From positions 1 through 6,639 of the forward strand of contig QNUZ01000137.1 of assembly GCA_004347865.1 (NCBI GenBank): DNA of 6,639 nt, written 5' to 3'. Below, one piece after another: positions 1 through 4,936 of this stretch. Made by a program: the position numbers and the translations under genes. This DNA comes from Archaeoglobi archaeon (GTDB lineage: Archaea > Halobacteriota > Archaeoglobi > Archaeoglobales > Archaeoglobaceae). Each line of letters starts with the position of its first letter. The first letter of the stretch is position 1. The notes beneath the pieces were generated by a model, which saw nothing but the letters and a program-made list of their open reading frames with translations, ran no database searches and had not been told where the DNA came from.

Positions 1-521
1 CTTAAAAGAATTTCTTCAGCGTATTTCGCCTCTTCTGTAAGCCAGAATTTAACGAATCTCTCCGCAAACTCCCTCATCGTAGAATTCTTTATTCTAACCT
101 CCATCAGCTTCAAGAATAGGTAGAAAAGGGCTGAGGAGATCAATATTGATACTATCGAACCCGGTTCGAGGATTAAATACGGAATGGACGAAACTGCAGC
201 TGCGGGAATGAAACCTCTCTCCGAGCAGAAATGCATCACTGCAAGGAAAAGAAAGAATGAACCAGAAAAACTCCCCGAAATGACAAAAGAAGACATGCCC
301 AGAATTGTGGTCAGCAGCGAAAGAAACAGAACCCTTCGAGGGGTGAATTTCAGCCTCAGGAGCTTTATAGAAAAAACAATCGTTAAAGTGATGAGAATAA
401 GGAAAATGAAGGCTGAAAAGCTGTAAAGTACAAAAATTAGGCTTATTATTGAGTATATAACTGCCAGATATCCTTCGTTTGGCAAAGTAAAAAGCTTTCT
501 GCTTAATTCTACAACACTCAT
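1..521 (-). CDS. Multi-pass membrane protein, partial (runs off left edge); possibly DUF2070 family
   Basis: An uninterrupted frame of 173 codons starts with ATG at 521-519 and continues out of the window, so only the N-terminal part is present. Its ATG overlaps the ubiD stop as ATGA, and a weak AAGGT lies a few bases upstream, which fixes the start and implies translational coupling. The product is strongly hydrophobic: about six membrane segments at roughly residues 17-34, 36-54, 63-82, 88-99, 104-118 and 122-140, with a basic loop (RLKF-TPRR) near 56-63. After residue 141 it turns soluble and charged (VRIKNSTMREFAERFVKFW, then LTEEAKYAEEILL). A hydrophobic bundle containing an RR pair and followed by a soluble part beginning F..FWL...E..L resembles, from memory, archaeal DUF2070 membrane proteins, whose function is unknown. 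There is no Asp-rich NDxxD motif, which argues against a UbiA prenyltransferase despite the ubiD neighbour. The gene is certain; the family is tentative. Confidence 0.8.
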   Translation of the reverse strand, partial: MSVVELSRKLFTLPNEGYLAVIYSIISLIFVLYSFSAFIFLILITLTIVFSIKLLRLKFTPRRVLFLSLLTTILGMSSFVISGSFSGSFFLFLAVMHFCSERGFIPAAAVSSIPYLILEPGSIVSILISSALFYLFLKLMEVRIKNSTMREFAERFVKFWLTEEAKYAEEILL

Positions 522-1960
522 AAGAACCTTCTGAGCTGCTCCCAGATTCCGTCGATTTTCTTCTTAACCTCTGGAGACATTTCAACAACTTCTGGCCACT
601 CTCTCTCATAGCCCTCTTCTTTTAATTTCTTCGTTGCATCGATTCCGAGTTTTCCGGCAAGAGAGGGCAGATAGGCTGAATGATCCAGGGCATCCGTTGG
701 TGAGGGCGGAATAACGACGATATCCCTTGCCGGATCGAATCTCGTAGTCACGGCCCAGACCACCTCGCTCAAGTTGTGTACATTTACGTCGCTGTCAACC
801 ACGATCACAATTTTGGTCAGAGAAAGCATTCCTGTTCCCCAGAGTGAGAACATAACTTTTTTGGCCTGTCCGGGATATCTCTTCCGGATGGATACAATTG
901 CAAGATTGTGGAATCCCGCTTCACTCGGAAGATTTAGATCAACAATTTCGGGATTCAGGAGCTGTATTATCGGCAAAAAAATCCTCTCTGTTGCTTTTCC
1001 GAGCCACATATCCTCCATTGGCGGCTTTCCCACAACGGTCGCATGGTATATAGGGTCTTCCCTGTGCGCGATGTTGGTGATACGGAAGACGGGATACGGT
1101 TCGGGAGGAGTGTAGTAACCGGTGTGATCACCAAACGGCCCCTCCATTCGCAGTTCATCTGTCCTCACGTAGCCCTCTAAAACGATCTCCGCAGTTGCAG
1201 GAACCTGCAAGTCCACGGTTTCGCAGTCAGCCAACTCCACCCGTTTTCGCCTTAGAAACCCTGCAAAAGCGAATTCGCTTATACCTTCAGGCAGCGGTGC
1301 AGTGGCTGAATAGAGAACTGCAGGATCCACTCCTATTGCAACAGCAACCTCTATTCGATCTTTTCCGAGCTCCCTCCATTTTCTGAAATGCTCTGCACCA
1401 TGTTTGTGGATCTGCCAGTGCATGCCTGTGGTTCTTCCATCAAAAACCTGCATTCTGTAAACTCCTGCATTTAGCTCCCCGCTCTGCGGATCCTTGGTTA
1501 TAACAACAGGGAGGGTTATGAATCTTCCCGCATCTTTTGGCCAGCACTTAAGAATCGGGAATTTTTCGAGGCTTTCAGCCCTTTTTTCGAAACAAGGCGC
1601 TTCGCTGACCTTCTTTGGTGCAACCGCCATCAGATCCTTCAGGGAATCTAGGCTCTTTATCGCATCAAATATTGAAGAGGGGCGATTCTTCAAAATTGAA
1701 AAAATCCTATTTCTGATCTCATCAAAATCCTCCATTTCCAGAGCCATCAGCATTCTTTTCTTCGTTCCAAAGGCGTTTATAAAAACGGGTATAGAGTAAC
1801 CCTTAGGCTTTTCGAAAAGCAAGGCCTTTCCGCCAGTTTTAACAACTCTGTCAGTAATTTCTGTGATCTCGAGCTCAGGACTCACTTCGATATCTACTCT
1901 CGCAAGTTCACCCGCAGTTTCGAGTTTTTCTATAAACTCTCTTAGATCCCTGTAGGGCAT
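518..1960 (-). CDS. ubiD: UbiD-family prenylated-FMN-dependent decarboxylase
   Basis: This 480-residue protein has the usual UbiD length and layout. Recognisable elements are NAGVYRMQ (N164 to Q171), HWQIHKHGAEH (H181-H191), PLPEGISEFAFAGFLR (223-237), EIVLEGYV, EGPFGDHTGYY (273-283) and the C-terminal DALDHSAYLPSLAGKLGIDATKK (423-445). By family alignment N164, H185 and E229 should bind metal and phosphate of prenylated FMN, and R169, E273 and D278 form the catalytic Arg-Glu-Asp set. All are intact, so an active (de)carboxylase is expected, supplied with cofactor by a UbiX protein not seen here. The substrate is not given by sequence. In archaea, close homologues are anhydromevalonate-phosphate decarboxylases of the modified mevalonate pathway; others act in futalosine-type menaquinone synthesis. 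The ATG at 1960 is preferred because no ribosome site precedes it and a TATA-like element sits about 25 bases upstream, suggesting a leaderless message. It is the first gene of a minus-strand operon with the membrane protein. Confidence 0.95.
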   Translation of the reverse strand: MPYRDLREFIEKLETAGELARVDIEVSPELEITEITDRVVKTGGKALLFEKPKGYSIPVFINAFGTKKRMLMALEMEDFDEIRNRIFSILKNRPSSIFDAIKSLDSLKDLMAVAPKKVSEAPCFEKRAESLEKFPILKCWPKDAGRFITLPVVITKDPQSGELNAGVYRMQVFDGRTTGMHWQIHKHGAEHFRKWRELGKDRIEVAVAIGVDPAVLYSATAPLPEGISEFAFAGFLRRKRVELADCETVDLQVPATAEIVLEGYVRTDELRMEGPFGDHTGYYTPPEPYPVFRITNIAHREDPIYHATVVGKPPMEDMWLGKATERIFLPIIQLLNPEIVDLNLPSEAGFHNLAIVSIRKRYPGQAKKVMFSLWGTGMLSLTKIVIVVDSDVNVHNLSEVVWAVTTRFDPARDIVVIPPSPTDALDHSAYLPSLAGKLGIDATKKLKEEGYEREWPEVVEMSPEVKKKIDGIWEQLRRFL

Positions 1961-1975
1961 GCTATATGTGTGTGG

Positions 1976-1989
1976 TATTTAAAAATATA
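1976..1989 (-). promoter_or_regulatory. TATA-box candidate for the ubiD operon
   Basis: Read on the minus strand this is TATATTTTTAAATA. The TATATTTT part is centred about 25 bases before the first base of the ubiD ATG, which places the predicted start of transcription at or within a base or two of the ATG. A purine-rich GGAAG directly upstream could act as the TFB recognition element. The absence of a Shine-Dalgarno sequence before ubiD agrees with a leaderless transcript. Confidence 0.6.
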
Positions 1990-1990
1990 C

Positions 1991-2006
1991 TTCCATGACC
2001 ACGGAA
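1991..2006. promoter_or_regulatory. Imperfect dyad in the divergent promoter region, possible operator
   Basis: TTCCATGACCACGGAA is an imperfect inverted repeat with arms TTCCxTG and CAxGGAA (six of eight positions pair). It lies between the two TATA candidates and overlaps the likely TFB element of ubiD, where a bound regulator could affect both operons. A dyad this short can arise by chance, so this is a weak call. Confidence 0.25.
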
Positions 2007-2013
2007 CTCGGGC

Positions 2014-2025
2014 AAAATTCTTAAT
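2014..2025 (+). promoter_or_regulatory. TATA-like element for the argB operon
   Basis: AAAATTCTTAAT is centred about 26 bases before the argB ATG at 2046. It is a poorer match to an archaeal TATA box than the one serving ubiD. No Shine-Dalgarno sequence precedes argB (the upstream bases read TTTCCATCC), so transcription probably starts at or very near the ATG. This supports 2046 as the true start of both message and protein. Confidence 0.45.
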
Positions 2026-2045
2026 CTCTTGGCTGATTTCCATCC

Positions 2046-2918
2046 ATGGAGAACGTAGAGGTCCTACTCGAAGCCCTTCCGTTTATAAGGGAATTCTACG
2101 GAAAGACTATGGTGATCAAAATTGGAGGCCATGCAATGGTGAACGACGAAATTCTCGAAGAAACTGTAAAGGATATCCTTCTCCTTTATTTCGTGGGTAT
2201 AAAGCCTGTAGTTGTCCATGGAGGTGGACCTGAAATCTCCGAGAAAATGGAAAAACTAGGACTGAAGCCAAAATTTGTTGAAGGGCTTAGAGTCACCGAC
2301 AAAGAGACAATAGAAGTCGTCGAAATGGTTCTGGATGGAAAGATAAATTCCAAGATTGTTTCGATGTTCATAAAGAACGGTGGAAAAGCCGTTGGACTCA
2401 GCGGGAAAGACGGTTTACTTATCGTTGCGGAAAAGAAAGTTATGAAGCTAAAGAAGGGCAGCGAAGAGGCTGTTGTTGATCTCGGATTTGTTGGCGAAAC
2501 CAAGCTTGTAAACCCCGAAATTCTAAGAATACTGCTGGACAACGGATTCATTCCTGTTGTTTCTCCAGTTTCTGCGGACCTTGAGGGTAACGTTTACAAT
2601 TTAAATGCGGACAACGTTGCAGGAGACATTGCAGGTGCCTTAAAGGCCAAGAAACTGATAATGCTAACAGATGTTCCAGGAATACTGAGAGATGTCAACG
2701 ATAAGAGCTCCCTGATATCAAGAATAAAGCTATCCGAGCTTGAAAAGCTCCTCGAAAAGGGAGTTCTAAAGGGCGGAATGCTTCCAAAAGTTGATGCTAT
2801 AGTAAAAGCCCTGAAAGGAGGTGTTGAGAAAGTTCACGTAATTGACGGATCCAGAAAGCATGCAATACTCCTCGAACTGTTCACCAAGGAGGGCGTAGGA
2901 ACCTTGGTGGAACTATGA
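2046..2918 (+). CDS. argB: Acetylglutamate kinase, arginine-sensitive type
   Basis: The enzyme phosphorylates N-acetyl-L-glutamate with ATP, the second step of ornithine and arginine synthesis, in the cytoplasm. The 290 residues show the amino acid kinase fold and ArgB motifs: KIGGHAM (catalytic K25), VVHGGGPEIS (56-65), GLRVTD with the acetylglutamate-binding R82, NLNADNVAGD (185-194), MLTDVPGIL with D209, and GGMLPKV with K248. An N-terminal segment of about 20 residues before the first strand (LEALPFIREFYGK) matches the extra helix through which arginine-inhibited enzymes form hexamers. The C-terminus, HAILLELFTKEGVGTLV (272-288), fits the H-x2-hydrophobic pair-E-L-F-[ST]-x2-G-x-G-[TS] pattern of that class. 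A LysZ-type kinase acting on a carrier protein is the main alternative, but no LysW or lys genes are visible and the arginine-type ends argue against it. It is the first gene of the operon and overlaps the next by ATGA. Confidence 0.96.
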   Translation: MENVEVLLEALPFIREFYGKTMVIKIGGHAMVNDEILEETVKDILLLYFVGIKPVVVHGGGPEISEKMEKLGLKPKFVEGLRVTDKETIEVVEMVLDGKINSKIVSMFIKNGGKAVGLSGKDGLLIVAEKKVMKLKKGSEEAVVDLGFVGETKLVNPEILRILLDNGFIPVVSPVSADLEGNVYNLNADNVAGDIAGALKAKKLIMLTDVPGILRDVNDKSSLISRIKLSELEKLLEKGVLKGGMLPKVDAIVKALKGGVEKVHVIDGSRKHAILLELFTKEGVGTLVEL

Positions 2919-3682
2919 AAATTGGATCTCAGCCAGACATTAGGCATGATCCTAAAGAAGCCTTTGAATTTATAACAAACAGCGGATTTGAGCACATTGA
3001 AATTTTGATGGATCACCCTCTTTTTTCTCCAGATGTCATGGGCTACAATGAGCTCATTGAACTGAAATGGAGTTACGACATAGACCTCCTGATTCATTCC
3101 CCGAGTACGATGAACTTTATTTCAACTAGTGAGGTTATGAGAAAGGCCAGCTATGCTGAGATGCAGAGGGTTCTGCACATTGCAGACAAGGCGGGTGCGG
3201 AAGTAGTAACATTTCACATAGGCTGGAATCCGGCTTTTATCAACAACGGGAGCTTTTATTTCCCAAAAAATCTGTTTGATGAGCACAACGAGAGAGTTTT
3301 GCTCAGAGAGCTCAAACCATTTCTTGCAAGAACCGAAGTAACGCTTGCCCTTGAAAACACCATTGAAATTACAGGTGGGCTCGAGAGAGCTCTGAGAGAA
3401 ATACTGGCTGAAACCGAACTATCCCTGACTCTGGACGTGGGACATTACAACATTCAGAAGTGCGGGATCTTCCTCGAGAACTTCGACAGGGTTGTTAACA
3501 TACACCTCCATGACAACAATGGAAATAAAGACGAGCACTTGGCCCTCGGAAGGGGGACTGTCGATTTAAGCGCATTTCCTCTTACCAAATACGACGGATA
3601 TATAACGATTGAAACCCGTGAGGAGAAGTCAATTCTTGAGACAAGAGAGTATTTAATCCGCTATCTTGAGGGAAATTTATGA
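2915..3682 (+). CDS. Xylose isomerase/endonuclease IV-like TIM-barrel metalloenzyme, reaction unknown
   Basis: The 255-residue protein is a sugar phosphate isomerase/epimerase (AP_endonuc_2 superfamily) TIM barrel. Its metal-site motifs appear in the expected order: HSPSTMN (H61), FHIGW (H101), ALENT (E147), LDVGHYN (D174, H177), IHLHDNNG (H197, H199), KDEHLALGRGTVD (D206, H208) and ITIET (E233). These correspond one for one to the nine ligands of the trinuclear zinc site of endonuclease IV, although ordinary isomerases of the superfamily keep a similar pattern and the protein is shorter than typical Nfo (about 280). No signal peptide or membrane segment is present. The start is set by GGTGG four bases upstream and by an ATGA overlap with argB; its own stop overlaps the next gene the same way. 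Position in an arginine/proline operon suggests a metabolic role. Isomerase, epimerase or hydrolase activity cannot be separated from sequence alone. It is confidently a gene of this superfamily; the substrate is unknown. Confidence 0.9.
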   Translation: MKIGSQPDIRHDPKEAFEFITNSGFEHIEILMDHPLFSPDVMGYNELIELKWSYDIDLLIHSPSTMNFISTSEVMRKASYAEMQRVLHIADKAGAEVVTFHIGWNPAFINNGSFYFPKNLFDEHNERVLLRELKPFLARTEVTLALENTIEITGGLERALREILAETELSLTLDVGHYNIQKCGIFLENFDRVVNIHLHDNNGNKDEHLALGRGTVDLSAFPLTKYDGYITIETREEKSILETREYLIRYLEGNL

Positions 3683-4905
3683 TCGCCCGCGAGCTTGAAT
3701 TCGAGGGTCATTTGATAGATTCGATGATCTTCCCAAAAGTACTGGATTTAATCCTAGATCTCGAGGGTGAGTTTGAGATTGTAGAATTCAGAATAGGAAA
3801 GAGAAAGGAGGACCCAAGCTATGCAAGGATTATAGTTTTCGGAAAAGACGAGGGGCATTTGGAACTAATTCTCAAGGAACTCCATAAGGTGGGGGCGAGA
3901 GTTCCTGAAGCCGAGGAAGTACAGCTGGAAGAAGCCCCCGGAGATAAAATTTTGCCCGATAACTTCTACGTTACGACTAACCACCGTACATTCGTCCACT
4001 ACAGGGGAAAATGGCTCGAAGTCGAGAGAATTGCGATGGATCGGGTAATCGTAATCAAAGACGACAGGGCCCTGTGCGTGCCAATAAGCGAGATAAAAAA
4101 AGGGGATCTTGTTGTAGTTGGAGAGAAGGGCGTCAGGATCATTCCGCCTGAGAGGCCCAGAAAGTCCACATATTTCGAATTTATGGGCGGAAGGGTCTCC
4201 TCAGAAAGACCAACAGAGAAGATGATAGAGGCAATAGCTAAGGAAATCGTCGATCTGAAAAGAAGCGGAGGGAAGATTGCAGTCGTTGCAGGACCAGCAG
4301 TTGATCACACCGCTGCCAGAGATGCGCTTGCAGGGATGATTAGGGATGGCTTTGTGGATCTCCTTCTTTCGGGAAATGCCCTAGCAGTGCATGACATTGA
4401 GGTCTCATTGTTCGGTACTTCTCTGGGCATGGACATAAGAACCGGCAGGCCCGTGCCCGGAGGTAACAGACATCACCTCTACACGATCAGCAGAATAATT
4501 GCGGCTGGAGGAATAAGGAAGGCTGTAGAAAAAGGGATCGTTAAGGATGGGATAATGTACGAGTGTGTTAGAAGGAACGTTCCTTTTATTCTGGCTGGCT
4601 CAATTAGAGACGATGGACCTCTCCCTGAGGTTATAACAGATGTCATGATTGCAAAGGCAGAGATGAAGAAGGCCCTAGAAGGTGTAGACATGGTCCTGAT
4701 GCTCGCAACAACTCTTCACAGCATTGCAGTCGGAAACTTGCTACCCTCTTGGGTTAAAACAATATGCGTCGACTGCAATCCCGCAACGGTAATGAAGCTG
4801 ATGGACCGTGGAACACATCAAGCAATTGGCGTGGTAACAGATGTTGGTCTATTCTTACCACTTCTCTATGAAAAGATTTTGGAGTTTGACAGGAGAGAGA
4901 GCTAA
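3679..4905 (+). CDS. Archaeal ornithine cyclodeaminase (LOR/SDH conserved-region family, TIGR00300/COG1915)
   Basis: The 408-residue protein matches the archaeal family long labelled LOR/SDH bifunctional enzyme conserved region. Members resemble the C-terminal part of cyanobacterial arginine dihydrolase (AgrE/ArgZ), and a methanococcal member was reported as an NAD-dependent ornithine cyclodeaminase, converting ornithine to proline and ammonia. The N-terminal domain (about 1-85, ELEFEGHLIDS) is followed by a middle domain with NFYVTTNHRTFVHYRGKWLEVE (95-116) and then a nucleotide-binding-like domain with IAVVAGPAVDHTAARDAL, LLSGNALAVHDIE (228-240), TGRPVPGGNRHHLYTI (255-270), ILAGSIRDDGPLPEV (304-318) and VDCNPATVMKLMDRG. 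It is full length. The ATG overlaps the preceding stop as ATGA with GAGG eight bases upstream, so the start is firm. It is the last gene of the argB operon, which fits ornithine as substrate. It is neither the classical mu-crystallin-type cyclodeaminase nor a demonstrated lysine-degradation enzyme; the old name comes from local similarity only. The family call is firm and the reaction is inferred by homology. Confidence 0.88.
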   Translation: MIARELEFEGHLIDSMIFPKVLDLILDLEGEFEIVEFRIGKRKEDPSYARIIVFGKDEGHLELILKELHKVGARVPEAEEVQLEEAPGDKILPDNFYVTTNHRTFVHYRGKWLEVERIAMDRVIVIKDDRALCVPISEIKKGDLVVVGEKGVRIIPPERPRKSTYFEFMGGRVSSERPTEKMIEAIAKEIVDLKRSGGKIAVVAGPAVDHTAARDALAGMIRDGFVDLLLSGNALAVHDIEVSLFGTSLGMDIRTGRPVPGGNRHHLYTISRIIAAGGIRKAVEKGIVKDGIMYECVRRNVPFILAGSIRDDGPLPEVITDVMIAKAEMKKALEGVDMVLMLATTLHSIAVGNLLPSWVKTICVDCNPATVMKLMDRGTHQAIGVVTDVGLFLPLLYEKILEFDRRES

Positions 4906-4920
4906 AAAGATCAATAAACT

Positions 4921-4936
4921 ATTTTTGCTCAAAAAT
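4921..4936. terminator. Shared convergent terminator candidate
   Basis: The 30-base gap between the convergent plus-strand operon and feoB holds a perfect inverted repeat, ATTTTTG-CT-CAAAAAT, whose last base is the last base of the feoB stop codon. Each strand reads a run of five T, and the minus strand meets a further T run near 4905-4909. Archaeal RNA polymerase ends transcription at oligo-T without needing a stable hairpin, so this short element could stop transcription in both directions. The stem is almost all A-U with a tiny loop and would be a weak RNA hairpin. Confidence 0.5.

Noticed and set aside
184..426. 80-codon plus-strand open frame
   Set aside because: It lies antisense within the continuous membrane-protein frame, with a charged low-complexity product and no upstream signal. 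It is a shadow.
1..521. UbiA-type prenyltransferase as the membrane gene beside ubiD
   Set aside because: The 173 visible residues contain no Asp-rich NDxxD prenyl diphosphate motif, and the helix pattern before the soluble part does not resemble UbiA.
94..609. 171-codon open frame on the minus strand
   Set aside because: It spans the conserved C-terminus of ubiD and the coupled membrane gene in a different frame. The product is rich in Cys, Ser, Phe and His with no recognisable motif, and it has no better start signal than the real gene at 521.
2046..2918. LysZ (lysine pathway kinase using a LysW carrier) instead of ArgB
   Set aside because: The arginine-sensitive N-terminal helix and C-terminal signature are present, and an ornithine-using enzyme shares the operon. 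No LysW or lys gene is visible.
3679..4905. Lysine-oxoglutarate reductase/saccharopine dehydrogenase
   Set aside because: The historical name reflects limited similarity to a conserved region. Catalytic domains of either enzyme are not evident, and the argB context favours ornithine chemistry.
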